From: JBKJML01 sp046596415
GTDB lineage: Bacteria; Actinomycetota; Thermoleophilia; Gaiellales; Gaiellaceae
Direction: 5' to 3'
NCBI GenBank assembly: GCA_046596415.1
Contig: JBKJML010000172.1
Location: 1 to 36,342 of the forward strand
DNA: 36,342 nt
The notes under the pieces were generated by a model. The model was not told the DNA's origin. It worked only from the letters and a program-made list of their open reading frames with translations, and did not search any database. Positions 23,774-31,392 of the stretch are shown here, in pieces; position 1 is the stretch's first letter; each line of letters begins with the position of its first letter. Made by a program: the position numbers and the translations under genes.

Positions 23774-24363
23774 GCGGCACGCTCGGCGACTTCGTCGGCG
23801 ACTACTTCGAGCGGCTCTCCGCGCTGATCGGGCGGACGCCGGTCGAGCGGATCGAGGCGGTCGGCGAGATCGTCTACGAGGCCTACCGGCACGGAAAGCA
23901 GCTCTTCATCGTCGGCAACGGCGGCAGCGCCTCCACCGCCTCGCACATGGCCTGTGACATCGGCAAGAACACGATCTCCCCGGAGCGGCCCCGGTTCCGC
24001 GTGATCTGCCTGAACGACAACATCCCGCTGCTGACGGCGCTCGCCAACGACCGCGGCTACGACCACGTCTTCTCCGAGCAGCTCGTCAACCTGATCCGGC
24101 CCGGCGACGTCCTGCTCGTCATCTCGGGCAGCGGCAACTCGCCGAACATCGTGAATGCGATGCGTGCCGCACGCGAGGCGGGGGCGACGACGATCGCCTT
24201 CCTCGGCTTCGACGGCGGGGAGGCGCTGGCGCTCGCCGACGAGCACGTGCTGGTGCCGGACGACGACTACGGGCGCGTGGAGGACATGCACCTCGTCCTG
24301 AACCACGTCCTGACAGCGTACTTCCGCGCTCGCCTCGACCGGGACGACCCGCCGCGCCGATGA
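23770..24363 (+). CDS. gmhA: Sedoheptulose-7-phosphate isomerase GmhA (SIS domain)
   Basis: A 197-residue SIS-domain protein of the size and layout of GmhA. GNGGSASTASH (49-59) binds phosphate, VISGSGNSPN (118-126) is the second SIS motif, and H174 in EDMHLVLNH matches the catalytic His of E. coli GmhA (H180). The catalytic Glu (E65 in E. coli) aligns with D63 in HMACDIGKNT, a conservative change I believe is common in GDP-pathway homologues. It converts sedoheptulose 7-phosphate to D-glycero-D-manno-heptose 7-phosphate, the entry step of the module. GTG at 23770 overlaps the hddA stop (GTGA); its TGA overlaps the gmhB ATG. Confidence 0.9.
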   Translation: MSGTLGDFVGDYFERLSALIGRTPVERIEAVGEIVYEAYRHGKQLFIVGNGGSASTASHMACDIGKNTISPERPRFRVICLNDNIPLLTALANDRGYDHVFSEQLVNLIRPGDVLLVISGSGNSPNIVNAMRAAREAGATTIAFLGFDGGEALALADEHVLVPDDDYGRVEDMHLVLNHVLTAYFRARLDRDDPPRR

Positions 24364-24896
24364 GCGGTCGGCGCGCGGCGTTCCTCGATCGCGACGGCGT
24401 CCTGAACGAACGGCCGCCGCCGCACGAGTACGTGACCGACAGTGCCGCCCTTCGCATCCTGCCGGGGGCGGCCGAGGGCGCGGCGGCACTCGCAGCGGCC
24501 GGCTACGCACTCGTCGTCGTCTCGAACCAGCGTGGCGTCGCGCGTGGCCTCGTCAGCCGGGAGACGCTCGACGAGATCGAGGCTCTGCTCCAGGACGCGC
24601 TCGCGCCCGCCGGCGCTTCGATCGAAGCGTTCTACTACTGCCCGCACGGCCTCGACGAGGGCTGCGACTGCCGCAAGCCCGCACCAGGGCTCCTGCTGCG
24701 CGCCGCCGCCGAACGGGGCCTTGATCTCGCGGCGAGCATTCTCGTCGGCGACACCGAGAGCGACGCGGCGGCCGCTCATGCCGCGGGGGTGCGTCCCGTG
24801 CTGCTCGACGAGCGCGTCCCGGATCTCGCTGCCGCGGCGCGCCTCCTGCTCGATCAGGACACGGGCGACGCGACACGCAGCAACTCGCGCTCGTAG
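24360..24896 (+). CDS. gmhB: D-glycero-D-manno-heptose-1,7-bisphosphate 7-phosphatase GmhB (HAD)
   Basis: A 178-residue HAD phosphatase. FLDRDGVLNE carries the nucleophile D10 and acid/base D12. VVSNQRGVARG is HAD motif II. CPHGLDEGCDCRKP contains the GmhB zinc site C94-x-H96...C102-x-C104 and the motif III Lys (K106). GDTESD (130-135) is motif IV. All catalytic and zinc residues are present. It removes the C7 phosphate of the heptose bisphosphate, between HddA and HddC in the pathway. It is the last gene of the unit, and its final 43 bp overlap the convergent GT4 gene. Confidence 0.92.
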   Translation: MSGRRAAFLDRDGVLNERPPPHEYVTDSAALRILPGAAEGAAALAAAGYALVVVSNQRGVARGLVSRETLDEIEALLQDALAPAGASIEAFYYCPHGLDEGCDCRKPAPGLLLRAAAERGLDLAASILVGDTESDAAAAHAAGVRPVLLDERVPDLAAAARLLLDQDTGDATRSNSRS

Positions 24897-26002
24897 GCGC
24901 GCACCATCGCGTCGACGTCGAAGTCGCCACCGCGGGCGAGCGAGGCGGCGGCCAGCCGCTCGCGCTCCGGCTCGCCCTCCAACACCCGTAGGAGCGCCTG
25001 GGCGAGGGCGCCGGTGTCGCCGGGCGGGACGAGGATCCCGTCGCGCCCGTCCGAGAGCAGCTCGCGGGGCCCGGACGGGCAGTCGGTTGCGATCACGGGC
25101 ACACCAAGCGCGAGCGCCTCGATCACGACCTGCGGCAGCGCCTCCCACCGCGAGGAGAGGACGAAGGCAGCCGCACGGCCGAGGTAGCGGTACGGGTTCT
25201 CCTGGAGCCCTGGCAGCCGCACGCGTTCCGAGACCCCGAGCTCGACGACGAGGCGCTCGAGCTCGGGCCGCAGCTCGCCTTCGCCGAGGATCGCGAGCCG
25301 GGCGTCGGAGCGTTCCGCGACGATCGCGAACGCGCGCAGGAGGTCGTCGAACGCCTTCTGTGGGATCAACCGCCCGACCGCGAGCAGCAGCGGCCGCTCC
25401 GTGTACCAGGTGTCCGCGAGCTCCTCGGCGGCGCGGGTGCGAAGGCGCTCGCGGTCGACGCCGACCGGGATCACGGCGGTCTTCTCCGTGGGCACGCCGA
25501 AGCGACGCCGCAGATCCTCCATCTGCACCTCCGAGACGCCGACGACGCTCGCGGCCCGCCGGTAGGCGAGGCGATGCAGGAGGGGAGCTGCACGCGAGAG
25601 GAGCGGTCGCTGGCCGCCCAGGTAGGCGAGTGACGAGTCGACGTGGATGTGCTCGTTCGCGATCACCGGCAGCGGGAAGCCGATCCCCGTCCGGGCCGCG
25701 TCGAGCACGAAGCCCCAGGTGTGCAGCAGGCTGAGCGCGACGTGCGGCCGTTCGGCCCTCAGCGTGGTGCGCAGCGCCCCGACCGCGCGCGGCAGGTCGA
25801 GCGCCAGCCGCCGCTCCTTGCCGAGGTCGTAGGTGCGGACGTCGTCCGGGATCTCGTCGAGGAAGTGCGAGTCGACCTTCTCGAACCAGGCGAGCGAGGG
25901 CTCGAACCGCTCGCGGTCGAGCCGGGCGAGGACGTTCAGCCACGTGCGCTCACCACCGCCGTCGCCCCACTTCGGGGTCACGAAGAGCGCCCTAGTTCGC
26001 AC
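24854..26002 (-). CDS. Family 4 glycosyltransferase, tandem paralogue 1
   Basis: A 382-residue GT-B enzyme. ALFVTPKWGDGGGERTWLNV (GGGER loop), LDRERFEPSL and DSHFLDEIPDDV in the acceptor domain are nearly repeated in the adjacent upstream gene, marking a tandem duplication. The donor half has VIPVGVDRERL, LLLAVGRLIPQKAFDDLLRA and SSRWEALPQVVIEALALG (intact E-x7-E). GTG at 26000-26002 overlaps the stop of the upstream paralogue by 11 bp; the frame is open 99 bp further but that stretch is a Pro/Ser-rich shadow. It is the last gene of the unit headed by the Wzy-like protein. The two paralogues may add similar sugars at successive positions. Confidence 0.9.
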   Translation of the reverse strand: MRTRALFVTPKWGDGGGERTWLNVLARLDRERFEPSLAWFEKVDSHFLDEIPDDVRTYDLGKERRLALDLPRAVGALRTTLRAERPHVALSLLHTWGFVLDAARTGIGFPLPVIANEHIHVDSSLAYLGGQRPLLSRAAPLLHRLAYRRAASVVGVSEVQMEDLRRRFGVPTEKTAVIPVGVDRERLRTRAAEELADTWYTERPLLLAVGRLIPQKAFDDLLRAFAIVAERSDARLAILGEGELRPELERLVVELGVSERVRLPGLQENPYRYLGRAAAFVLSSRWEALPQVVIEALALGVPVIATDCPSGPRELLSDGRDGILVPPGDTGALAQALLRVLEGEPERERLAAASLARGGDFDVDAMVRAYERELLRVASPVS

Positions 26003-27128
26003 CGAGCACCCGTTCGTAGGCGGCGACGACGGAGTCGAGACCGAACTCCTCGGCGCGGAGCGGCCCGGCCCCGGCGAGGGTGCGGCGCCGCTCCGGGTCA
26101 CGTAGGAGCTCGAGTGTTGCGGCGGCGAGCGCCTCGTCGTCGTCGACCGGCACGAGCTCGCCGTAGCGGCCGCCGGCGAGGATGTCGGCCGGCCCGGCGC
26201 AGGCAGTGGAGACGATCGGGATGCCGAGTGCGAGCGCCTCGGCCACGACGTAGCCGAAGCCCTCCGACCGGGACGGCAGCACGAAGATGCTGCCCGAGGC
26301 GATGTAGGGGAACGGGTTCTCGCGGTAGCCGACGAGCGCGGCGCGGTCGGCCACGCCGGCGTCGCGGAGGATCGCTTCGACGTGGCCTCGCTCGGGACCG
26401 TCCCCGACGAGGACGAGGCGGGCGTCGGACTCGGCCGCGATGCGAGCGAAGGCCCGCGCGAGGACGTCGTAGCCCTTCTGGGGGAAGAAGCGGCCGGCGC
26501 TCACGATCGTCGTTGAGCCTGCCTCCAAGGGCAGCTCTGCCGGCTCGGCTGCGAGCTGCCGTACGCGTTCGAGGTCGACGGGATTCGGGATCGTGACGAG
26601 CCGCGCGGGGTCGCAACCGAAGCGCTCGATCAGGTCGCGGCGCACCGTCTCGGCGACGCAAACGACGAGTCCGCCGCGCGGGAGCCGTGCGTATCCCTGC
26701 TCGACGGCACGAACCCGCAGCGGCTGGTCGGCGCGGATCAGGTCGAGCCAGGCGCTCGGGGAGCCTTGCTCGTTCAGGACGATCCTCGCGGACGATCCTG
26801 CCAGCTTGCGGGCGGCGTAGAGCACGAGGTTCAGCTCGGTGCTGATCGACATGATCGTGTCGGGGCGCAGCCGCCGGATCGCGCTCGCGGTCTGGCGCAG
26901 CAGGCGCGGCAGCTCCCGCCGGAAGCGGGCGTCACCGCGGGCCAGGTCGACGACCGGCACGTCGGCGGGCAGCTCCCGGACGAAGTGGCTGTCGTGCACC
27001 TTCCAGCAGAGAAGCGAGGGCTCGAAGCGCTCCCGGTCGAGCGCGCGGAGCAGGTTGACGTAGAGGCGCTCGCCGCCGCCCTCCTCGAACGCAACGGTGA
27101 AGAAGAGGATGCGGCGCGGCATGCTCAT
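25992..27128 (-). CDS. Family 4 glycosyltransferase, tandem paralogue 2
   Basis: A 378-residue GT-B enzyme. It starts ILFFTVAFEEGGGERLYVNL, with LDRERFEPSL and DSHFVRELPADV directly comparable with the next gene. TIPNPVDLERV is the hinge, TIVSAGRFFPQKGYDVLARA the donor-domain start, and PSRSEGFGYVVAEALALG the intact E-x7-E block. ATG at 27126-27128 overlaps the TGA of the zinc-ribbon methyltransferase (ATGA); an ATG two codons later is also possible. The upstream Arg-rich extension of the open frame was not used. Similarity to its neighbour is highest in the acceptor domain, so the two may see similar acceptors. Confidence 0.9.
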   Translation of the reverse strand: MSMPRRILFFTVAFEEGGGERLYVNLLRALDRERFEPSLLCWKVHDSHFVRELPADVPVVDLARGDARFRRELPRLLRQTASAIRRLRPDTIMSISTELNLVLYAARKLAGSSARIVLNEQGSPSAWLDLIRADQPLRVRAVEQGYARLPRGGLVVCVAETVRRDLIERFGCDPARLVTIPNPVDLERVRQLAAEPAELPLEAGSTTIVSAGRFFPQKGYDVLARAFARIAAESDARLVLVGDGPERGHVEAILRDAGVADRAALVGYRENPFPYIASGSIFVLPSRSEGFGYVVAEALALGIPIVSTACAGPADILAGGRYGELVPVDDDEALAAATLELLRDPERRRTLAGAGPLRAEEFGLDSVVAAYERVLGAN

Positions 27129-28051
27129 CGGGGCCGCACCTCGGCGTACAGGCCGTAGGTCGGCTTGCCCGCCACGGCGTAGAACGGCCAGAGCGCGATC
27201 CACAGGAGGCCCGACGCTCGTCGCACGAGCCGCCCGCGCCGCACATTGCCGCGGGCGCCGAGCCGGTCGAGTAGCCGCGGGAAGCGCGAGGTCAGCAGCC
27301 AGCCGGCCTCCCAGTAGCCGTAGCGAGAGCGCTTGGCAGAGTGCAGGCGATCGATCGCGAAGCCGCTTGCTTCGAGCGCCCGCGCCAGCGAGCCCGCCGT
27401 CCAGCGAGTCAGGTGGTTCGGCGGCCAGTCGGACGGGTCGGCGTGGGCGTCGGGGCGTAGGCGGTGGGGGACGCTCACGACGAGCGTCCCCCCGGGCGCC
27501 AGCAGCAGCCGGCAAGCGGCAAGGGCGCCCAGCGGGTCTTCGAGGTGCTCGAGCACCTCGAAGAGCGTCACCACGTCGTAGCTCCCGGCCTCGTCGTCGA
27601 GCTCCTCGACCCGCAGGCGTCGCACCGCACCCGGGAGCCGCCGCTCGGCGTGCTCTGCGGCGCGAGGGTCGAGCTCGATCCCGCGCGCTGCCGCGTAGTG
27701 GGGGGCGGCGGCGACGAGGAACGTCCCCTCACCGCAGCCGACGTCGAGCAGCCGCCCGCCCCGGCCCGGCAGGCGAGCGAGGAAGGCGAGGTGGTTCGGC
27801 CCCAGCCAGATCGCCTCCTCGCCTTCGGTCGCGAGCCGGTCGGCGTACACGTGACGCATCGTCGCCGCGGCCTCGCTCCCGAGCGCGCCCTCGTAGTCGG
27901 CGGTGCCGCCATACCAGGCCTCGTCGCCGCCCTTCATCGGCTCGGAGTAGTGGAGCCCGCAGTCGCCACAGGCCAGCACCCGGTACTCGCCGACCGCGCG
28001 GACGAGCGAGTCCGGCCGGCCGTCACACACGGGGCAGGGAGCCCCGGTCAC
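27125..28051 (-). CDS. SAM methyltransferase with N-terminal zinc-ribbon
   Basis: A 308-residue protein. C6-x2-C9 and C28-x2-C31 make the zinc ribbon (PCPVC and ACGDCGLHYSEP). The SAM domain has RLLDVGCGEG (100-109), VVTLFEVLEHLEDPLGAL and LLAPGGTLVVSVPH. The C-terminal 50 residues include a hydrophobic LLWIALWPFYAVAG segment that may touch the membrane. GTG at 28049-28051 overlaps the stop of the Wzy-like gene (GTGA). It is the third protein of this architecture in the window and sits between a Wzy-like gene and two GT4 genes, so methylation of the glycan they build is likely. Confidence 0.87.
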   Translation of the reverse strand: MTGAPCPVCDGRPDSLVRAVGEYRVLACGDCGLHYSEPMKGGDEAWYGGTADYEGALGSEAAATMRHVYADRLATEGEEAIWLGPNHLAFLARLPGRGGRLLDVGCGEGTFLVAAAPHYAAARGIELDPRAAEHAERRLPGAVRRLRVEELDDEAGSYDVVTLFEVLEHLEDPLGALAACRLLLAPGGTLVVSVPHRLRPDAHADPSDWPPNHLTRWTAGSLARALEASGFAIDRLHSAKRSRYGYWEAGWLLTSRFPRLLDRLGARGNVRRGRLVRRASGLLWIALWPFYAVAGKPTYGLYAEVRPR

Positions 28052-29583
28052 CGTTCTTCTCGCGCGGGCCGGGCGCCGACGAGCATCAGGCCGACCGCGG
28101 CCCAGAAGAAGATCGTGTAGTTCACCTGGCCGAGCTTCGTCGACAGGAACATCAAGACGGCCGTCGTCCCGACGAGCAGGAAGCCGAGCGCGCCGAGCAC
28201 GCGGGTGTCGTCGTCGGTCGCCTGGCGGTAGACCGTTCGTGCGGTCGCCGCGATGACGCCGAAGATCCCGAGCAGGACGAGCGCGCCGAGCACGCCGAAC
28301 TCCCAGGTGACGTTCAGCCAGCCGCCCTCGGGCCCCGCGAGCGCGGTCGCCTCGCGGAGCTGGCGCTCGTTCAGGAACGGCTCCAGGTACTGGCGACCGG
28401 GGGCCCCGACGCCGGTGCCGTGGCCGACGAGCCTCGTCGCGAGGTTCGAGACGCGCATCGGCTCGTGGTCCGACGCCAGCCGGTCGCCGATCGCGAGCGA
28501 CCGCATGTCTCGGCCCGCCGCCGTCCGTATCGCGCTGCTGTCCGGGGGGCCGGGCAGCGGCTCGCCCACGTACTGGCGGATCCGATGCTCGATCGAGGTG
28601 GGGCTGAGGCCGCTGACGACAGCCCGGTGCAGGCCGGGTAGCTGCGGGTGCAGGACGAAGCTCGCACCGACGAGGGCGCCGGTGAGGCCGACGACGAGGA
28701 ACAGCCGCCGGTCGAGCCGGAGCGTCAGGAGCGCGAACACCACGACGGAGACGAACAGCGCAGCGACGACGCCGCGGCTCGCCGCACCGCCGATCGCGAG
28801 CAGGAAGCCCGCGAAAAGGGCTGCGAGCAGGAGCGAGCGGGACGTTCGCAGCGTTGCCACGGCGAGGGCGAAGGCGGCAACGACCGTGAAGGTCACGTAG
28901 TCGCCGTAGGCGCCGGTGCTGGCGAAGCTCGACACCGACCGGTCGAACACCGTGCCACCCGGAATGCTGTACCCCGAGGGGCCGTAGAGGTCGTCGTAGT
29001 AGTTCGAGTTGAGCGACGCGTACCGGATCTGGAGCGCGGCGAGCACGGCGAGGGGCAGCGAGGCGAGCGCGAACCCGCGCACCCACGCGACGGCGCGCGA
29101 GGGGTCACCTACCGCCTCGGGCACGAGGATCGCGATCGGCACGTACCAGAGCCAGCCGTGCAGTCCGACCAGGCCGACCGCGAGCGCCGGCAGATAGGGG
29201 TTTGCGACCTCGAGGACGACGAGTGCCGCGAGCGCGCCGAGCGCCGGCAGGAGCCGCGTCCGCGGTAGCAGCGGCCGGTGGGTGCGGCGCCGTTCCAGCG
29301 CGTACTTCGCATAGCCCACCGCGAGCGCCACGTCCTTGACGAAGAAGAGCGCGACGTCGTTCGCGAGGTAGCGCCGGGGCAGCGCTTCGACGAGCACGAG
29401 GAAGATCACCGACGCGACCAGCACGCGCCAGTCGAGCAGGAGGCTCACGAGCAGCGCTCCGCCGAGCGTGGCGAGCACGAACACGGGCCGGCCGCCGAGC
29501 TCGTGCGCCGCCGAGGCGACCGCGATCCAGGCGAGCAGCGCAGCGACGAGGGCCCCGAGGCGCCGCGGATCGCCGCGGATCAC
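28048..29583 (-). CDS. Second Wzy/O-antigen-ligase-like polytopic membrane protein
   Basis: A 511-residue protein with many hydrophobic helices. LPRRYLANDVALFFVKD (near residue 75-95) and LVGHGTGVG (near 385) match the Wzy-like protein at 3225, although the loop before LVGHGTG is about 60 residues shorter and lacks its cysteine pair. FASTGAYGDYVTF and GGAASRGVVAALF are polymerase/ligase-type segments. GTG at 29581-29583 is the first start codon after a long run without any; the open frame continues to 29865, but that part is antisense to the carbamoyltransferase gene. No hexamer at leaderless distance is seen; TAGCTT at 29648-29653 (minus) would leave a leader of about 55 nt. Polymerase versus ligase is open. 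Confidence 0.78.
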   Translation of the reverse strand: MIRGDPRRLGALVAALLAWIAVASAAHELGGRPVFVLATLGGALLVSLLLDWRVLVASVIFLVLVEALPRRYLANDVALFFVKDVALAVGYAKYALERRRTHRPLLPRTRLLPALGALAALVVLEVANPYLPALAVGLVGLHGWLWYVPIAILVPEAVGDPSRAVAWVRGFALASLPLAVLAALQIRYASLNSNYYDDLYGPSGYSIPGGTVFDRSVSSFASTGAYGDYVTFTVVAAFALAVATLRTSRSLLLAALFAGFLLAIGGAASRGVVAALFVSVVVFALLTLRLDRRLFLVVGLTGALVGASFVLHPQLPGLHRAVVSGLSPTSIEHRIRQYVGEPLPGPPDSSAIRTAAGRDMRSLAIGDRLASDHEPMRVSNLATRLVGHGTGVGAPGRQYLEPFLNERQLREATALAGPEGGWLNVTWEFGVLGALVLLGIFGVIAATARTVYRQATDDDTRVLGALGFLLVGTTAVLMFLSTKLGQVNYTIFFWAAVGLMLVGARPAREER

Positions 29584-29651
29584 GATCGTCCGGAGTCGTG
29601 TGGCGAGAAAGAGGGCACAACGGTCATCTCCGGCCGGGAGGAAGGCAAAGC

Positions 29652-29657
29652 TATCAT
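29652..29657 (+). promoter_or_regulatory. -10 hexamer TATCAT for the carbamoyltransferase unit
   Basis: TATCAT lies within GCTATCATCG, the same ten bases found before the amidotransferase gene at 32631. Here it ends 22 bases before the ATG at 29680, so a short leader is expected. On the other strand TAGCTT (29648-29653) overlaps it and could serve the divergent Wzy-like unit, in which case the two promoters could not be occupied together. Confidence 0.5.
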
Positions 29658-29679
29658 CGCGATCGGCCCTCGGCCCGCT

Positions 29680-31392
29680 ATGAACATCCTCGGTCTCAAC
29701 GCATATCACGGCGACGCTGCGGCCTGCCTCGTCGTCGACGGCGAGCTCGTGGCCGCTGTCGAGGAGGAGCGGCTCAACCGCGTCAAGCATTCCGCGGGCT
29801 TCCCCGCGCTCGCCGCCCGCTGGTGTCTCGAGGAGGCCGGGCTCGAGCCGCAGGACCTGCACCACGTCGCCGTCTCACGTGACCCGACAGCGAACGTCGT
29901 CCGGAAGCTGCTGCGCGCGCTCCGGACGCCGAACGTCGGTTTCCTCAAGTCGCGCGTCGAGAACGCGGCGCGGGTCCGGAACGCGAAGGACGAGCTCGCA
30001 CGGGCGCTCGGGGTCGACTCGCTGGCCGCCAAGCTGCACAACGTCGAGCACCACCAGGCCCATGTCGCGAGTGCGTTCTTCGTCTCTCCGTTCGACGAGG
30101 CGGCCGTGCTGTCGGTCGACGGCTTCGGCGACTTCGCCTCGACGATGCTCGCGCACGGACGGGGCAATCACTACGAGGTGCTCGACCGCGTCCTCTTCCC
30201 GCATTCGCTCGGCATCCTCTACACAGCCGTCACGCAGTGGCTCGGCTTCCCGTACTACGGCGACGAGGGGAAGGTGATGGGGCTCGCCCCGTACGGCCGC
30301 CCCGCGCTCGTCGACGAGGTCTCGCGGCTCGTCAAGCTCGACGGCCCGCTGTTCGAGCTCGACCTCGACTACTTCAAGCATCACATCGAGGGCGTCGACA
30401 TGACCTGGGACGAGGAGGAGCCGACGATCGGCACCCTCTACTCGCCGAAGCTCGAGGAGCTCCTCGGCCCGGCGCGCCGCAAGGACGAGCCGGTCGAGCG
30501 ACACCACGAGGATGTCGCCGCGTCGTTGCAGAAGGTGCTCGAACACGCGTACCTGCACGTGATCCGCACCCTGCACGAGCGGACCGGCTCGAGGAACCTC
30601 TGCCTCGCGGGCGGGGTCGCGCTGAACGCGGTCGCGAACGGCTTGATCCGGCACGAAACGCCGTTCGAGGAGCTGTACATCCAGCCGGCGGCCGGCGACT
30701 CGGGCACCGCGGTCGGCGCCGCGTACTACGTCTGGAATCAGGAGCTGGAGAAGCCTCGTGGGTTCGTGATGAGCCACGCCTTCACCGGCCCGGAGTTCTC
30801 GGACGACGAGATCGCGGCGGCCGTCACCGCGGGCGGCCTCGTCGGCCGTCGCATCGAGGACGACGAGCTCTTCGCGTACACCGCGGGGCGCCTGGCCGAC
30901 GGAGACGTCGTCGGCTGGTTCCAGGGCCGGCTGGAGTTCGGCCCGCGCTCGCTCGGCAACCGCTCGATCGTCGTCGACCCGCGCCGCGACGACATGAAGG
31001 ACATCCTGAACGACCGCATCAAGCAGCGGGAGCCGTTCCGCCCCTTCGCGCCTTCGATCCTCGCGGAGGAGGTGGGTGAGTGGTACGAGGACGACTACGA
31101 CTCGCCGTTCATGATCCTCGTCTACAAGACGCGCGCCGACCGCCGCGAGCAGATCCCGGCCGTCAACCACGTCGACGACACCGGGCGTGTGCAGATGGTG
31201 CGTCGCGAGCAGAACGAGCGCTACTACCGCCTGATCGAGGCCTTCCGCGACGCGACGGGCGTGCCGGTGATCCTCAACACGTCGTTCAACGAGAACGAGC
31301 CGATCGTGTGCACGCCGGCCGAGGCCGTCGCCTGTTTCGCCAAGACGAGGATGGACGTGCTCGTGCTCGGCAACCTCGTCGTCGAGCGGTGA
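29680..31392 (+). CDS. Carbamoyltransferase (NodU/CmcH/TobZ family)
   Basis: A 570-residue protein of normal family length. The N-terminal Kae1-like domain starts ILGLNAYHGDAAACLVVDGE. It carries VEHHQAHVASAFF (about 123-135; the His cluster binds metal for carbamoyl-adenylate chemistry) and VDGFGDFAS. LAGGVALNAVANG and LEFGPRSLGNRSIV follow, and the C-terminal domain has REPFRPFAPSILAEEV and VPVILNTSFNENEPIVCTP. Family members form carbamoyl-AMP from carbamoyl phosphate and ATP, then transfer it to a hydroxyl, for example on Nod factors, tobramycin or cephalosporins. Here a glycan sugar hydroxyl is the likely acceptor. ATG at 29680 is used because the family motif starts there; the upstream open frame is antisense to the Wzy-like gene. 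Its stop overlaps the next GT4 start (GTGA). Confidence 0.92.
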   Translation: MNILGLNAYHGDAAACLVVDGELVAAVEEERLNRVKHSAGFPALAARWCLEEAGLEPQDLHHVAVSRDPTANVVRKLLRALRTPNVGFLKSRVENAARVRNAKDELARALGVDSLAAKLHNVEHHQAHVASAFFVSPFDEAAVLSVDGFGDFASTMLAHGRGNHYEVLDRVLFPHSLGILYTAVTQWLGFPYYGDEGKVMGLAPYGRPALVDEVSRLVKLDGPLFELDLDYFKHHIEGVDMTWDEEEPTIGTLYSPKLEELLGPARRKDEPVERHHEDVAASLQKVLEHAYLHVIRTLHERTGSRNLCLAGGVALNAVANGLIRHETPFEELYIQPAAGDSGTAVGAAYYVWNQELEKPRGFVMSHAFTGPEFSDDEIAAAVTAGGLVGRRIEDDELFAYTAGRLADGDVVGWFQGRLEFGPRSLGNRSIVVDPRRDDMKDILNDRIKQREPFRPFAPSILAEEVGEWYEDDYDSPFMILVYKTRADRREQIPAVNHVDDTGRVQMVRREQNERYYRLIEAFRDATGVPVILNTSFNENEPIVCTPAEAVACFAKTRMDVLVLGNLVVER

